Source: Clostridium psychrophilum (lineage in GTDB: Bacteria > Bacillota > Clostridia > Clostridiales > Clostridiaceae). Taken from it: a stretch of DNA of 57,400 nucleotides. A program made the translations under genes and the position numbers. How positions within the stretch are numbered: position 1 is the stretch's first letter; each line of letters begins with the position of its first letter. The notes under the pieces were generated by a model. The model saw only the letters and a program-made list of their open reading frames with translations. It was not told where the DNA came from and ran no database searches. The DNA lies in NCBI RefSeq assembly GCF_018861705.1, contig NZ_JAHLEC010000014.1:1-57400 (forward strand), read 5' to 3'. Shown piece after piece: positions 9,826 through 20,331 of this stretch.

Positions 9826-11106
9826 TTGTTATCAACCCTACGTAATTCCTGGAAAATTCCTGATTTAAAAAAACGTATGATTTTCACACTACTTATGGTT
9901 GTAATTGTTAGAGTAGGTATTTTCATTCCTGTTCCCGGTGTGGATGCTAGTAAGTTAGTAAGTTTAACTAGCAATGGAGGTACATTATTTAGTTTTTATG
10001 ACATGCTTTCAGGTGGTGCATTTAGTAAGTTTAGTATATTTGCTATGGGTGTTGGTCCATACATAAATGCATCAATTATAATGCAGTTACTAGTAATTGC
10101 AATCCCATATTTAGAGCAACTTTCTAAAGAAGGACTTGAAGGACGTAAGAAAATACAGGATTATACTAGATATGCTTCAATAGTACTTGGTGTGTTACAA
10201 GCATTTGGTATGTATGCAATTATTGCAGGTACAGGAGCATTTTCAGATAAATCAAGTCTAACCATATTTTTAGTGGTATTAACAATGACCACTGCATCAA
10301 CATTTTTGGTTTGGATAGGTGATCAAATCACAGGTAAAGGTATTGGTAATGGTGTATCATTAATAATCTTTATTAATATTATATCTGCATTACCTTCAAC
10401 AGCATATAAAATTGCTGGGCTTCAAAAGGCAGGCACTGTAAATTTTGTAGAGGTTATAATGTTTATCGTAGTTGCTATGGCTTTACTAGTATCAGTAGTA
10501 ATAGCAAGTTTAAGCGAAAGAAGAATTCCAGTTCAATATGCTGGTAAAGCTATCGGCGACAAAGTTTTTAAAGGACAATCAACACATATTCCAATCAATG
10601 TAAATGGATCTGGAGTTATCGGTATAATTTTTGCAATGTCAGTAATGACATTCCCAGCAACAATAGCACAACTTAAACCGACATCTGCAATTGCAAAATT
10701 CATTACTGGAAGTCCGTGGAGCATATTTGAGACAAATAGTTGGAAATACTCAGTTGTGTATGCAATATTGATAGTATTTTTTACATGGTTTTATACTCAG
10801 GTAACTTTTAAACCAGATGAAATGGCTGAAAATATGTCTAAATCATCAGGATTTATACCAGGTATTAGGCCAGGTGAGAATACTGCAAGTTACATCGATA
10901 ATGTGCTTACTAAGATTTCAATAATTGGAGGATGTTTTGCAGCTGTTATTGCTCTATTTCCTATAATTGTAGAGGGATATACTCAATTTAAAGGGATATA
11001 CTTTGGTGGCACAATGTTGCTTATTATGGTAAATGTTGCTCTTGAAACTTTAAGACAACTTGAGTCACAGTTAGTAATGCGTCATTATAAAGGATTCCTT
11101 AAATAA
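9826..11106 (+). CDS. secY: Preprotein translocase subunit SecY
   Basis: SecY (426 residues) forms the protein-conducting channel with SecE and SecG. About ten hydrophobic helices are visible. The plug-region sequence GVDASKL and [20 protein letters not shown] (first periplasmic loop to helix 2) and the cytoplasmic loops [13 protein letters not shown] and [12 protein letters not shown] are family hallmarks. The start is TTG at 9826, directly after the rplO stop, with GAGGTGA upstream. Confidence 0.97.
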   Translation: MLSTLRNSWKIPDLKKRMIFTLLMVVIVRVGIFIPVPGVDASKLVSLTSNGGTLFSFYDMLSGGAFSKFSIFAMGVGPYINASIIMQLLVIAIPYLEQLSKEGLEGRKKIQDYTRYASIVLGVLQAFGMYAIIAGTGAFSDKSSLTIFLVVLTMTTASTFLVWIGDQITGKGIGNGVSLIIFINIISALPSTAYKIAGLQKAGTVNFVEVIMFIVVAMALLVSVVIASLSERRIPVQYAGKAIGDKVFKGQSTHIPINVNGSGVIGIIFAMSVMTFPATIAQLKPTSAIAKFITGSPWSIFETNSWKYSVVYAILIVFFTWFYTQVTFKPDEMAENMSKSSGFIPGIRPGENTASYIDNVLTKISIIGGCFAAVIALFPIIVEGYTQFKGIYFGGTMLLIMVNVALETLRQLESQLVMRHYKGFLK

Positions 11107-11128
11107 ATTATTACCAGGAGATGGTACT

Positions 11129-11782
11129 ATGAGAATGATCTTGTTAGGTCCCCCGGGAGCCGGAAAAGGAACGCAAGCAAAATCCATAAGCAATAAGTTT
11201 TCCATACCACATATATCAACAGGGGATATATTCAGAAAGAATATTTCAGAAAAAACCCCTCTTGGAATTGAAGCTAAGAAACATATTGATAAAGGTCATT
11301 TAGTACCTGATAAATTGACTATAGATATAATTAAGGATAGGTTAAATAATGAAGATTGCAAAAACGGATTTTTATTAGATGGTTATCCTAGAACTGTTAA
11401 TCAAGGTGAAGCGTTAAAAGCTTTGTTAGAAGAAGATGGCAATAGCCTTGATATAGCATTATTAATTAAAGTTCCTAGAAAATTCATTCTAAACAGAATG
11501 ACTGGTAGAAGAGTTTGTCTTTCATGTGGTGCTAGCTATCATATTACATTTAATCCTTCAAAAGTTGAAGGAAAATGTGATGTGTGTGGATGTGATCTTG
11601 TGCAAAGAGCTGATGACACTGAAGACACTGTTAATGAACGAATAGATGTCTATGAAGCTCAAACACAACCATTGATAAAGTACTATGATGACAAAAACTT
11701 ATTATCAGCAGTTGATGGGACACTCGAAATTAATGAAGTATTTGAAAGTATCTGTGGTATCTTAGAATCAATAAAAAAATAG
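11129..11782 (+). CDS. adk: Adenylate kinase
   Basis: Adenylate kinase (217 residues) converts ATP + AMP to two ADP in the cytoplasm. The P-loop [11 protein letters not shown] (residues 7-17), the NMP-binding segment ISTGDIFR and LLDGYPRT are intact. The lid domain has CLSC and CDVC pairs (about residues 130-153), the zinc-binding lid of Gram-positive enzymes. It is in the usual secY-adk-map order, but the map gene downstream is broken. Confidence 0.97.
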   Translation: MRMILLGPPGAGKGTQAKSISNKFSIPHISTGDIFRKNISEKTPLGIEAKKHIDKGHLVPDKLTIDIIKDRLNNEDCKNGFLLDGYPRTVNQGEALKALLEEDGNSLDIALLIKVPRKFILNRMTGRRVCLSCGASYHITFNPSKVEGKCDVCGCDLVQRADDTEDTVNERIDVYEAQTQPLIKYYDDKNLLSAVDGTLEINEVFESICGILESIKK

Positions 11783-11789
11783 TTAACAT

Positions 11790-12089
11790 AAAATAGATAT
11801 GGAAATTTAATATATGAGAAATGTGGGTAATGTGGTTGTAGAAGCTCTTGCAATAATTGAGCGGGGAATAAAACCTGGAATAACCACTGCAGAACTAGAT
11901 AAATTAGCTGAAGAGTTCATAATAAAACAGGGTGATAAACCATCTTTTAAGGGTTATTATGGATTTCCAGCTTCCATATGCACATTTGTTAATGAAGAAG
12001 TGGTTCATGGAATTCCAAATAACCGGATTTTACTTGAAGGAGACATAATTAGCATAGATTGTGGTCCTGAAATATTAACTTTGAGGTGA
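11790..12089 (+). pseudogene. map: Broken methionine aminopeptidase gene (internal deletion plus nonsense codon)
   Basis: Type I methionine aminopeptidase is normally about 250 residues and removes the initiator methionine. The remnant keeps the N-terminal part (VVEALAIIERGIKPGITTAE, then FPASICTFVNEEVVHGIPNN) up to DIISIDCG. It then jumps straight to PEILTLR, which matches the usual last residues of clostridial enzymes. Some 130-140 codons with all five metal ligands are therefore missing. Upstream, the same frame reads DMEI-stop-YMRNVGNV, where intact proteins have EIELMR; the stop is TAA at 11808-11810. It occupies the standard position between adk and the KOW gene. A functional copy must presumably exist elsewhere. 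Confidence 0.9.
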
Positions 12090-12094
12090 ATAAT

Positions 12095-12376
12095 TTGGAG
12101 AAAAATAGCCTTGTAGGTAAGGTAGTACATTCTAAAGCGGGAAGAGATATGCATAAAGATTTTATTGTAGTAGGTATACTGAATAAAGAGTATGTGTATA
12201 TTTCTGATGGAGAGTTAAGAAGGATAGAGAAACCTAAAAAGAAGAAGGTTAAACATCTGAAATTTACTGACACAGTAGCTGAAGAAATTAGAGATATAAT
12301 TTTATCTAAAAAACAGGTTACTAATTCTAAAATTAAAATATTTTTGCATTCTGCAGATATTGGTAAGGAGGTTTGA
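12095..12376 (+). CDS. KOW-domain RNA-binding protein (L14e-like)
   Basis: This small basic protein (93 residues from the TTG) contains [20 protein letters not shown] near its N-terminus, a KOW-like SH3 barrel of the kind found in archaeal/eukaryotic L14e. It also has a lysine-rich segment [12 protein letters not shown]. Clostridia commonly carry such a gene between map and infA, and a role in translation or ribosome biogenesis is assumed. The TTG at 12095 fits GAGGTG at 12083-12088; a GTG at 12086 overlaps that site. Confidence 0.85.
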   Translation: MEKNSLVGKVVHSKAGRDMHKDFIVVGILNKEYVYISDGELRRIEKPKKKKVKHLKFTDTVAEEIRDIILSKKQVTNSKIKIFLHSADIGKEV

Positions 12377-12383
12377 TTACCTT

Positions 12384-12602
12384 ATGTCAAAAGATGATAT
12401 AATTGAAATGCAAGGTGTGGTAGTAGAAACTTTACCCAATGCAATATTTCAAGTTGAGCTTGAGAGTGGGCAAAAAATATTAGCTCATATTTCAGGAAAA
12501 TTAAGAATGAATTTTATAAGAATACTACCAGGTGATAAAGTTACAGTAGAACTTTCCCCATATGATTTGACTCGTGGGAGAATAACTTGGAGAGATAAAT
12601 AA
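12384..12602 (+). CDS. infA: Translation initiation factor IF-1
   Basis: IF-1 (72 residues) binds the ribosomal A site during initiation. [39 protein letters not shown] and the final [11 protein letters not shown] are the OB-fold signature of the family. TAAGGAGG precedes the ATG at 12384; an in-frame extension to 12360 runs into the end of the KOW gene and is rejected. Confidence 0.97.
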   Translation: MSKDDIIEMQGVVVETLPNAIFQVELESGQKILAHISGKLRMNFIRILPGDKVTVELSPYDLTRGRITWRDK

Positions 12603-12605
12603 TAA

Positions 12606-12731
<126 letters not shown>

Positions 12732-12873
12732 TTGGTTTTATTTACAAACAATATTAAGGTAAATGTTATTTGTAAAAATTAATATATTAATAATATATTG
12801 CTATTGCATCGTTTTATTAGGAATAGATGTGATAAGATTATAACAATAATTACATGGGAGGTGTAAACAGTAA
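12732..12873 (+). promoter_or_regulatory. Spacer ahead of rpsM with inverted repeat
   Basis: This 142-base AT-rich gap separates rpmJ from the rpsM-rplQ group. TTTACAAA at about 12738 and TTTGTAAA at about 12769 are complementary and could form a hairpin of roughly 40 bases. No strong T-run follows, so it is not a convincing terminator. An internal promoter is possible but not clear. Confidence 0.35.
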
Positions 12874-13242
12874 ATGGCAAGAATAGCAGGTATTGACCTA
12901 CCAAGGGAAAAAAGAGTTGAAATAGGTTTAACATATATATTCGGAATAGGTTTATCGAAATCACAGGGAATCCTTAAATCAACAGGTGTAAATGCTGATA
13001 CAAGAGTTAAGGACTTAACTGAAGAAGAAGTTAATGAATTAAGAACATATATTCAAAAAAACTTTATGATTGAAGGTGACTTAAGAAGAAGAGTTGCTTT
13101 AGATATTAAAAGGTTAATGGAAGTTGGATGTTATAGAGGTATAAGACATAGAAAAGGTCTACCAGTAAGAGGACAAAAAACTAAAACTAATGCAAGAACA
13201 AGAAAAGGCCCTAAGAGAACAATGATGGGTAAGAAGAAATAG
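12874..13242 (+). CDS. rpsM: 30S ribosomal protein S13
   Basis: S13 (122 residues) bridges the small subunit head to L5 and contacts P-site t[23 protein letters not shown] and [11 protein letters not shown] start the protein; the helix-two-turn-helix and C-terminal [20 protein letters not shown] follow. GGGAGGTG lies about 14 bases before the ATG. Confidence 0.98.
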   Translation: MARIAGIDLPREKRVEIGLTYIFGIGLSKSQGILKSTGVNADTRVKDLTEEEVNELRTYIQKNFMIEGDLRRRVALDIKRLMEVGCYRGIRHRKGLPVRGQKTKTNARTRKGPKRTMMGKKK

Positions 13243-13257
13243 TAAGGAGGGAATAAA

Positions 13258-13650
13258 ATGGCTCAAAAAGTTAAAAGAAGTAGAAGAAAAAAAGAAAGAA
13301 AAAATGTTGAGCATGGTTGTGCACACATAAAGTCTACTTTCAATAATTCCATCGTTACACTTACAGATGTAGCTGGTAATGCTTTATCTTGGGCTAGTGC
13401 AGGTGGATTAGGTTTCAGAGGATCAAGAAAAAGTACTCCATTTGCAGCTCAAATGGCAGCAGAAGCTGCTACAAAAGCAGCTATGGAACACGGATTGAAA
13501 AGTGTTGATGTATTTGTAAAAGGACCAGGAGCAGGTAGAGAAGCGGCTATTAGATCACTTCAAGCTGCTGGATTAGAAATTACATTAATCAAAGACGTTA
13601 CACCAATCCCACATAATGGATGCAGACCACCAAAGAGAAGAAGAGTATGA
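13258..13650 (+). CDS. rpsK: 30S ribosomal protein S11
   Basis: S11 (130 residues) forms part of the platform and the mRNA exit cleft. [40 protein letters not shown] and the C-terminal [15 protein letters not shown] are diagnostic. TAAGGAGGG precedes the ATG. It lies 15 bases after rpsM. Confidence 0.98.
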   Translation: MAQKVKRSRRKKERKNVEHGCAHIKSTFNNSIVTLTDVAGNALSWASAGGLGFRGSRKSTPFAAQMAAEAATKAAMEHGLKSVDVFVKGPGAGREAAIRSLQAAGLEITLIKDVTPIPHNGCRPPKRRRV

Positions 13651-13688
13651 TTAATTTAATACTATAGTAAATAGGAGGTGTAATTTGA

Positions 13689-14309
13689 ATGGCAAGATAT
13701 ACTGGAGCTACTTGTAGACTTTGCAGACGAGAAGGTATGAAGCTTAACCTTAAGGGTGATAGATGCTTTACAGATAAATGTGCATTTGCCAGAAGAGGCT
13801 ATGCACCAGGACAGCACGGACAGAGTAAGAAGAAAATGTCCAATTATGGATTACAATTAAGAGAGAAACAAAAGGCTAAGAGAATATACGGAGTACTTGA
13901 AAGCCAATTTAGAAGATACTATGAAAAGGCTGATAAGTTAAGAGGTATAACAGGTGAAAATCTATTAAAACTTTTAGAAGTGAGACTTGATAATGTAGTC
14001 TACAGATTAGGTTACGGAAATTCAAGACAAGAAGCTAGGCAACTAGTAACTCACGGACATTTCTTAGTTAATGGTAAAAAGGTAGATATTCCTTCTTACA
14101 GTTTAACAGCAAATGAAGTGGTATCTGCATGTGAAAAGAGCAGAGCTACTGAGAAGTTTAAGGTTTTCCTTGAAAATCCTAAAACTTTACCAAATTGGTT
14201 AGAAGCTAACGTAGAGAAATTTGAAGGAAAAGTTTTAGCACAACCAACTAGGGAAGATATAGATGTTCCTGTTAATGAGACTTTAATCGTCGAGTTGTAC
14301 AGCAAATAG
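13689..14309 (+). CDS. rpsD: 30S ribosomal protein S4
   Basis: S4 (206 residues) begins 16S 5'-domain assembly. It is the zinc-binding form, with CRLC followed by C-x4-C (CFTDKC) within the first 33 residues. [20 protein letters not shown] and the S4 RNA-binding domain ([20 protein letters not shown], then [13 protein letters not shown]) follow. The rpsK gene ends only 38 bases upstream, so a separate S4-type leader of the Bacillus kind is not present here. Confidence 0.98.
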   Translation: MARYTGATCRLCRREGMKLNLKGDRCFTDKCAFARRGYAPGQHGQSKKKMSNYGLQLREKQKAKRIYGVLESQFRRYYEKADKLRGITGENLLKLLEVRLDNVVYRLGYGNSRQEARQLVTHGHFLVNGKKVDIPSYSLTANEVVSACEKSRATEKFKVFLENPKTLPNWLEANVEKFEGKVLAQPTREDIDVPVNETLIVELYSK

Positions 14310-14372
14310 TCATTGATATAGAATCAGTTGCCCTCATAATAGGTTGCCAATTAAAAAAGAGGAGGGTTTATT

Positions 14373-15320
14373 ATGTTAGAGATAGAAAAGCCAAAAATAG
14401 AATGTGTAGAAACAGCAGAAGATGGTTCTTATGCTAAATTTGTGATTGAACCATTAGAAAGAGGTTATGGTATAACTTTAGGTAATGCATTAAGAAGAAT
14501 TCTTCTTTCTTCATTGCCTGGAGTTGCTACAACTGCAGTTAAAATTGACACAGTACTTCATGAATTTTCAACAGTTAAGGGTGTTAAAGAAGATGTTACA
14601 GAATTAATTTTGAACATCAAAGCATTAGCATTAAAAATGACTGGAGAAGGTCCTAAAACAATTTATATTGATGCTAAAGGACCTGGAGTAGTAACTGGAG
14701 CAGATATTAATACTGATGGTGATATAGAAGTTGTTAATGGTGATTTACATATAGCTACATTAGATGATGATGCTAAACTATATATGGAACTAACGGTTAA
14801 CAGAGGTAGAGGATATGTTTCTATGGCTAAAAATAAGACAGAAGAACTACCTATAGCCACAATACCAGTAGATTCAATTTACACTCCAGTTAAAAGAGTA
14901 AATTTTGCTGTGGAAAACACTAGAGTAGGCCAGATTACTGATTATGATAAATTAACTATTGAAATTTGGACTAATGGAACAATTAGGCCAGATGAAGCTA
15001 TTGGTTTATCAGCTAAAATACTTATCGAACACTTTAAGTTATTTATGACATTAACAGATCATGCTGATAATGTTGAAATAATGGTTGAAAAAGAAGAAGA
15101 TAAGAAAGAAAAAGTTCTTGAGATGACTATTGAGGAACTCGATCTTTCAGTTAGAAGTTATAATTGCTTGAAGAGAGCTGGAATTAATACAGTTCAGGAA
15201 CTAACAGAAAGATCAATGGATGATATGATGAAGGTTAGAAATTTAGGTAAGAAATCACTTGAAGAAGTTGAACAGAAACTTCAAGCTTTGAGTTTGAACT
15301 TAAAACTAACTGAAGAGTAA
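14373..15320 (+). CDS. rpoA: RNA polymerase subunit alpha
   Basis: The alpha subunit (315 residues) dimerises to start RNA polymerase assembly and binds promoter UP elements. The N-terminal domain has [20 protein letters not shown]. The C-terminal domain (about residues 245-310) has [20 protein letters not shown] and [22 protein letters not shown] precedes the ATG. It lies between rpsD and rplQ, the standard place. Confidence 0.98.
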   Translation: MLEIEKPKIECVETAEDGSYAKFVIEPLERGYGITLGNALRRILLSSLPGVATTAVKIDTVLHEFSTVKGVKEDVTELILNIKALALKMTGEGPKTIYIDAKGPGVVTGADINTDGDIEVVNGDLHIATLDDDAKLYMELTVNRGRGYVSMAKNKTEELPIATIPVDSIYTPVKRVNFAVENTRVGQITDYDKLTIEIWTNGTIRPDEAIGLSAKILIEHFKLFMTLTDHADNVEIMVEKEEDKKEKVLEMTIEELDLSVRSYNCLKRAGINTVQELTERSMDDMMKVRNLGKKSLEEVEQKLQALSLNLKLTEE

Positions 15321-15332
15321 GGAGGGAAATAC

Positions 15333-15674
15333 ATGGCAATGTATCGTAAATTAGGCCGTTCCACTGATCAAAGAATTGCAATGTTTAGAAGTCTTGCAAC
15401 TAATTTGTTGAAGTATGGTAAAATTGAAACTACAGTAACTAGAGCAAAAGAAACTAGAAAGTTTGCTGAAAGAATGATAACTCTTGGTAAAAGAGGAGAT
15501 CTTCATGCTAGAAGACAAGCACTTTCATTTATTACTGAAGAAAGCGTTGTTAAAGATTTATTTGATAATATTGCACCCAAGTATGCTGAAAGAAATGGCG
15601 GTTATACTAGAATTATGAAAATGGGTCCAAGAAGAGGCGACGCAGCAGAAATGAGTATAATAGAATTAGTATAG
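15333..15674 (+). CDS. rplQ: 50S ribosomal protein L17
   Basis: L17 (113 residues) sits next to L22 and L32 near the tunnel exit. [20 protein letters not shown] starts the protein; [20 protein letters not shown] and [20 protein letters not shown] are the family signature. TAAGGAGGG precedes the ATG. A terminator follows, closing the ribosomal operon. Confidence 0.98.
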   Translation: MAMYRKLGRSTDQRIAMFRSLATNLLKYGKIETTVTRAKETRKFAERMITLGKRGDLHARRQALSFITEESVVKDLFDNIAPKYAERNGGYTRIMKMGPRRGDAAEMSIIELV

Positions 15675-15684
15675 TTTGAGCAAA

Positions 15685-15720
15685 GGGGATTAAGTGAGAA
15701 CAAACTTAATCCCCATTTTA
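15685..15720 (+). terminator. Terminator of the alpha operon
   Basis: GGGGATTAAGT (15685-15695) pairs perfectly with ACTTAATCCCC (15704-15714), followed by a T-rich stretch. It lies 11 bases after the rplQ stop. Confidence 0.85.
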
Positions 15721-15847
15721 TTATTTACAATTAAGCTAATTTAGAAAGAACATTTTCTATTGAGGTTAATAATTTAAATGATTTATGAGATTTACTAAAT
15801 TTTTAAACTTTACATATTAATATTTATTGACGTTGGGAGTGACATTT

Positions 15848-16693
15848 ATGGGTGAGAAAATGGTTATATGTAATAAACTTGTTTATAAGTACCCTCAAAA
15901 TGAAGATGAACCATCTAAGGTAGCAATAGACGGGGTAGATTTAGAGGTTGACAAGGGTGAGTTTTTAGTGATACTTGGGCATAATGGCTCTGGAAAATCA
16001 ACATTTGCTAAACATATAAATGCACTATTAATTCCTACACAAGGAGAAATGTATGTAGATGGATTACGAACTTCTGTAGAACTAAATCTATGGAAAATTA
16101 GAAATGTAGCTGGTATGGTATTTCAAAATCCAGATAATCAAATTGTTGCAACAATTGTAGAAGAAGATGTGGCATTTGGTCCAGAAAACTTAGGCATAGA
16201 TCCTAAAGAGATTAGAATAAGGGTTGATAATGCACTAAAAAGTGTGCAAATGTATGAATATAGGAAACATGCTCCACACCTACTTTCAGGTGGCCAAAAA
16301 CAAAGAGTTGCTATAGCTGGTATTTTAGCAATGATGCCAAAATGTATTGTTTTTGATGAACCAACAGCGATGTTAGATCCATTTGGCAGAAAAGAAGTTA
16401 TGCGAACTATAAGGGAAATAAATAAAAAATATGGTATAACAATAATATTAATAACTCATAATATGGAAGAAGCAGTAGAAGCCGATAGAATCGTAGTTAT
16501 GGACAGTGGCAAAATTGTAATGAATGGAAAACCTAAAGAAATATTTAGTAATGTGGCCGTTATGAAAAAAATAGGATTAGATGTTCCACAGGTAACAGAA
16601 CTAGCATATGAACTTAGGCAAAATGGTATTAATATAGCATCAGATATATTAACTATAGATGAGATGGTGAACGCATTATGTCAATTAAAATAG
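15848..16693 (+). CDS. ecfA1: ECF transporter ATPase EcfA1
   Basis: This is one of the two ABC ATPases (281 residues) that energise energy-coupling-factor vitamin and metal transporters. Walker [11 protein letters not shown]-loop FQNPDNQI, signature LSGGQKQR and Walker [12 protein letters not shown] are all visible. The ATG at 15848 has GGGAG 9 bases upstream; an in-frame TTG at 15827 has no site. The stop overlaps the start of ecfA2 by 16 bases. The location right after the ribosomal operon and before truA is the usual Firmicute one. Substrate-binding S-components are not in the window. Confidence 0.95.
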   Translation: MGEKMVICNKLVYKYPQNEDEPSKVAIDGVDLEVDKGEFLVILGHNGSGKSTFAKHINALLIPTQGEMYVDGLRTSVELNLWKIRNVAGMVFQNPDNQIVATIVEEDVAFGPENLGIDPKEIRIRVDNALKSVQMYEYRKHAPHLLSGGQKQRVAIAGILAMMPKCIVFDEPTAMLDPFGRKEVMRTIREINKKYGITIILITHNMEEAVEADRIVVMDSGKIVMNGKPKEIFSNVAVMKKIGLDVPQVTELAYELRQNGINIASDILTIDEMVNALCQLK

Positions 16694-17532
16694 AAAATTT
16701 AACATATATATATATGCCAAAGACTCCTTTTGAAAAAAAAGCTATAGACGATGTTTCTGTAGAAATAAATCAAGGAGAATTTGTTGCACTCATTGGACAT
16801 ACAGGATCTGGTAAATCCACTCTAATTCAGCATATAAATGGACTTTTAAAACCAACATCAGGTAGATTATTAATTGATGACATAGATATAACTAAGAAGA
16901 ATGTGAAACTTACAAACATAAGAAAAAAGGTTGGACTAGTGTTTCAGTATCCTGAATATCAGCTTTTTGAAGAAACTATTGAAAAAGACATTGCTTTTGG
17001 ACCAAAAAACTTAGGGTTAGACAATGATGAAATAAATAAAAGGGTTCAGAGGGCTATGAAAATTGTTGGACTTGATTATGACGCGTATAAGGATAAATCA
17101 CCTTTTGAGGTCAGTGGTGGACAAAAGAGAAGAGTTGCAATAGCTGGCGTAGTGGCTATGGAGCCACAAATTTTAATACTAGATGAACCAACTGCAGGCC
17201 TTGATCCAAAGGGTAGAGATGATATCTTAAACCAAATTGTTGAGTTATACAAAGAAAACAATATTACAATAATTTTAGTCTCACATAGTATGGAAGATGT
17301 TGCTAAGGTTGCAAAAAGAATTTTAGTAATGGATAATGGCAAATGTATTCTAGATGGAACACCTGAAATAATATTTAGGGAAATAGATACACTAGAAAGT
17401 GTAGGGCTTGCAGTTCCACAGATGACATATTTAATTAGAGATTTGCGTAATAAAGGATTTGACTTATCTCAAGATATATTTACTATAGACAAAGCTAAGC
17501 AGGAGTTACTTAAAATATTAAAAAGTAATTAG
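16678..17532 (+). CDS. ecfA2: ECF transporter ATPase EcfA2
   Basis: This second ECF ATPase (284 residues) forms a heterodimer with EcfA1. Walker [11 protein letters not shown]-loop FQYPEYQLF, signature VSGGQKRR and Walker [13 protein letters not shown] are intact. The signature starts with V rather than L, common in this subfamily. The ATG overlaps the ecfA1 end by 16 bases, implying coupling that keeps the two in equal amounts. Confidence 0.95.
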   Translation: MSIKIENLTYIYMPKTPFEKKAIDDVSVEINQGEFVALIGHTGSGKSTLIQHINGLLKPTSGRLLIDDIDITKKNVKLTNIRKKVGLVFQYPEYQLFEETIEKDIAFGPKNLGLDNDEINKRVQRAMKIVGLDYDAYKDKSPFEVSGGQKRRVAIAGVVAMEPQILILDEPTAGLDPKGRDDILNQIVELYKENNITIILVSHSMEDVAKVAKRILVMDNGKCILDGTPEIIFREIDTLESVGLAVPQMTYLIRDLRNKGFDLSQDIFTIDKAKQELLKILKSN

Positions 17533-17610
17533 TAAGAATCTTATGTCTGAATAAGGCATCATATATAAAACAGTAATATGTGCTTTTTACAACACATTGG
17601 AGGAATTTGT

Positions 17611-18414
17611 ATGATTAAGGATATTACAATAGGTCAATATATACCAGGGGACTCCTTTATACATAAAATGGATCCTAGATTTAAGATAATAATATCTATA
17701 TTATTTATTGTTGACCTATTTTTGGTAAATAATTTTAAAGGTTATTTATATATATTTATATTTATTTTAGCCACAATACTAATATCAAAGCTATCTGTTA
17801 AGTATATTTACAATGGGTTAAAACCTATTTTAGTCTTATTACTTATTACAGCAGTACTAAATATTTTTATGACTAGTGGAAGTAAGGCAGGGTTACTTTT
17901 TCACTATGGGTTTATAAGTATCTATAAAGAAGGTTTAATAATTGCAGCATTTATGATTATTAGACTAGTGTTTTTAATTATGGGAACATCAATACTAACA
18001 CTGACAACCTCACCCATAGAGCTGACTGATGGAATAGAAAACCTATTGAATCCATTTAAAAAAATAGGAATACCAGCTCATGAATTGGCAATGATGATGA
18101 CCATTGCATTAAGGTTTATTCCGACTCTTATGGATGAGACTGATAAAATAATGAAAGCACAAATGGCAAGAGGTGCTGATTTTGAATCTGGAAACTTAAT
18201 AAGCAGAGCTAAAAGTTTAGTTCCTATTTTAGTACCTTTATTTATTAGTTCCTTTAGACGTGCAGATGAATTAGCAATGGCTATGGAATCAAGATGCTAT
18301 AAGGGTGGAGAAGGAAGAACTAGAATGAAACAATTAAAGATAACTAATAAAGATTATATTGCAAGTTTCGCTTTTTTGTTGCTATTGGTTATTACTATTG
18401 CTAGTAGAACATAA
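17611..18414 (+). CDS. ecfT: ECF transporter transmembrane protein EcfT
   Basis: EcfT (267 residues) is the membrane scaffold that couples the ATPases to interchangeable substrate-binding S-components. Several hydrophobic helices are visible. The cytoplasmic coupling helices carry Ala-Arg-Gly in MARGADFES and Ser-Arg-Cys in MESRCYKGG, the two X-R-X motifs of the family. The ATG at 17611 has GGAGG 8 bases upstream; an earlier in-frame start at 17578 lacks this. Confidence 0.93.
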   Translation: MIKDITIGQYIPGDSFIHKMDPRFKIIISILFIVDLFLVNNFKGYLYIFIFILATILISKLSVKYIYNGLKPILVLLLITAVLNIFMTSGSKAGLLFHYGFISIYKEGLIIAAFMIIRLVFLIMGTSILTLTTSPIELTDGIENLLNPFKKIGIPAHELAMMMTIALRFIPTLMDETDKIMKAQMARGADFESGNLISRAKSLVPILVPLFISSFRRADELAMAMESRCYKGGEGRTRMKQLKITNKDYIASFAFLLLLVITIASRT

Positions 18415-18474
18415 CATTTTGTTATGATGCAAAGGATTATATATCCTAGGTATAATAAAAGAGGATGTGGTGTT

Positions 18475-19209
18475 GTGAGAAACATAAAGCTTATAATAGA
18501 GTATGATGGAACGAATTACTGTGGATGGCAAAGGCAAAATGATGTTATGACTATTCAGGAAGAGATAGAAAAGGCTATTGAGAAAATCACAGGGGAAGTA
18601 ACTCAAATAACTGGTTCTAGTAGAACAGATGCAGGAGTCCATGCAAAAGGATACACATGTAACTTTTATACTAAAAGTATTATCCCCATAGAAAAATTTA
18701 CAGGTGCTATCAATAGTAAGCTTCCCAGGGATATTGTAATTCTTAAGGCTAGTGATGTTCCTGATGAGTTTCACTCAAGATATAATTGTATAGGCAAGAT
18801 GTATAGTTATACTATAATTAATAGACGTGAAGCTATTGCAGTAGGGCGTAATTACATATATCATCATCAAAGAATATTAGATGTAGAGAACATGAAGTTA
18901 GGTGCACTATATTTTATAGGCACTCATAATTTTTCTTCATTTAAAAATTTAGGCAGTTCAGTAAAAACTTCTATAAGAACTATAACTAAACTTGATATCA
19001 TGAAGAATGAAGATATCATAAAGATATATATTGCTGCCGATGGTTTTTTATATAATATGGTTAGAATAATAGTTGGCGCACTTATAAGGGTTGGAGAAGG
19101 AAAAATCAAACCGAGTGAGATAAAAAATATAATTGAGTCAAGAGAGCGTTCACAAGCAGGAAAAGCTGTTCCAGCTTGCGGATTATGTTTGGAAGAAGTT
19201 TTTTATTAA
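18475..19209 (+). CDS. truA: tRNA pseudouridine synthase A
   Basis: TruA (244 residues) makes pseudouridine at tRNA positions 38-40. The N-terminus NIKLIIEYDGTNYCGWQRQ and the catalytic aspartate in GSSRTDAGVHAKG (about residue 52) are intact. NMVRIIVGALIRVGEGK is the C-terminal signature. The GTG at 18475 has GAGGA about 9 bases upstream; in-frame upstream codons give an unrelated extension. Confidence 0.95.
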   Translation: MRNIKLIIEYDGTNYCGWQRQNDVMTIQEEIEKAIEKITGEVTQITGSSRTDAGVHAKGYTCNFYTKSIIPIEKFTGAINSKLPRDIVILKASDVPDEFHSRYNCIGKMYSYTIINRREAIAVGRNYIYHHQRILDVENMKLGALYFIGTHNFSSFKNLGSSVKTSIRTITKLDIMKNEDIIKIYIAADGFLYNMVRIIVGALIRVGEGKIKPSEIKNIIESRERSQAGKAVPACGLCLEEVFY

Positions 19210-19249
19210 AACAAAAGGAATAAAGCATTGAATATCCTACATAAAAGTA

Positions 19250-19278
19250 TTGACACACCCGGTGGGATGTATTATAAT
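19250..19278 (+). promoter_or_regulatory. Promoter of rplM-rpsI
   Basis: TTGACA at 19250-19255 and TATAAT at 19273-19278 are separated by 17 bases, a perfect consensus vegetative promoter. It starts a leader of about 90 bases before rplM. Confidence 0.88.
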
Positions 19279-19284
19279 TATTAA

Positions 19285-19370
19285 TGTTTGTATAAAATAT
19301 CGTGTATAAGATCCACTAGCCCCGGATCTTTAGCATAGAGTTTTAATTGTTAAAAGTTCAGGGAGGGAAA
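19285..19370 (+). promoter_or_regulatory. Structured leader of rplM (L13 leader type)
   Basis: The leader contains AGATCC...GGATCT (about 19308-19329) enclosing a short loop, followed by an A/T-rich stretch and the AGGGAGG ribosome-binding site. Firmicute rplM genes are often preceded by an autoregulatory L13 leader; the position and hairpin fit, but a covariance match has not been made. Confidence 0.5.
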
Positions 19371-19373
19371 ATA

Positions 19374-19808
19374 ATGAAATCATATTTAGCAAAACCACTA
19401 GAAATAGAAAGAAAATGGTTCGTTGTAGATGTAGAGGGTAAAGTTTTAGGAAGAGCAGCTAGTCAAATAGCAGCAATACTTAGAGGAAAACATAAACCAA
19501 CATTTACACCAAACGTTGATACAGGTGACTTTGTAATTGTCATCAACGCTGATAAGATAGTTTTAACTGGTAAGAAATTAGACCAAAAAATGTTAAGACA
19601 TCATTCTTTTTATCCAGGTGGATTAAAAGAAGTTCCATATAGAATAGCAATGGTTAAAAAGCCTGAGTTTATTTTTCGAGAGGCAGTAAGAAGAATGCTT
19701 CCAACGGGACCATTAGCTCGTCAAACACTTAGAAAATTAACTGTTTATAGAGGACCAGAACATAAGCATGAAGCACAAAATCCAGAAACACTAGTACTTA
19801 AATACTAA
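19374..19808 (+). CDS. rplM: 50S ribosomal protein L13
   Basis: L13 (144 residues) is an early large-subunit assembly protein. [20 protein letters not shown], then [20 protein letters not shown], and HPHT-like [18 protein letters not shown] show the family. [20 protein letters not shown] is the C-terminal signature. The ATG at 19374 has GGGAGG upstream; an in-frame extension to 19347 would run into the leader and is rejected. Confidence 0.97.
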   Translation: MKSYLAKPLEIERKWFVVDVEGKVLGRAASQIAAILRGKHKPTFTPNVDTGDFVIVINADKIVLTGKKLDQKMLRHHSFYPGGLKEVPYRIAMVKKPEFIFREAVRRMLPTGPLARQTLRKLTVYRGPEHKHEAQNPETLVLKY

Positions 19809-19832
19809 TTTAACTCGGAGGGAGGATATATT

Positions 19833-20225
19833 ATGGCAAAGGTTCAATATATGGCAACAGGAAGAAGAAAGAAATCAGTTGCAAGAGTAAGACTTGTACC
19901 TGGTGAAGGTAACATTACTATAAACAAGAGAAAAATTGAAAATTATTTTGGATTAGAAACTTTAATACTAATAGTTAACCAACCATTAGTATTAACTGGA
20001 ACTAAAGAAAAATTTGATATTTTAGTTAATGTAAATGGTGGTGGATATACAGGTCAAGCTGGAGCAATAAGACATGGTATTTCTAGATCGTTATTAAAAG
20101 CTGATGAAACTTTAAGACCAGAACTTAAAAAAGCAGGTTTTTTAACAAGAGATCCAAGAATGACAGAAAGAAAGAAATATGGTCTTAAAAAAGCAAGAAA
20201 GGCTTCTCAGTTCTCAAAGAGATAG
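19833..20225 (+). CDS. rpsI: 30S ribosomal protein S9
   Basis: S9 (130 residues) reaches the P-site tRNA with its C-terminal tail. [40 protein letters not shown] and the final [12 protein letters not shown] are diagnostic; the last Arg of SKR touches P-site tRNA. GGAGGGAGG precedes the ATG. It is co-transcribed with rplM. Confidence 0.98.
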   Translation: MAKVQYMATGRRKKSVARVRLVPGEGNITINKRKIENYFGLETLILIVNQPLVLTGTKEKFDILVNVNGGGYTGQAGAIRHGISRSLLKADETLRPELKKAGFLTRDPRMTERKKYGLKKARKASQFSKR

Positions 20226-20239
20226 TTTTTATGATATTA

Positions 20240-20277
20240 AAATCCCTCAAACATTTATGTTGGGGGATTTTTATTTT
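20240..20277 (+). terminator. Terminator of rplM-rpsI
   Basis: AAATCCCTCAAACAT pairs with ATGTTGGGGGATTT (small bulge), followed by TTTATTTT. It lies just after the rpsI stop. Confidence 0.8.
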
Positions 20278-20331
20278 GTAATGAAATATAAAAATATTTG
20301 AACTAGATTATATATGATAAGCAGTTAGTAT

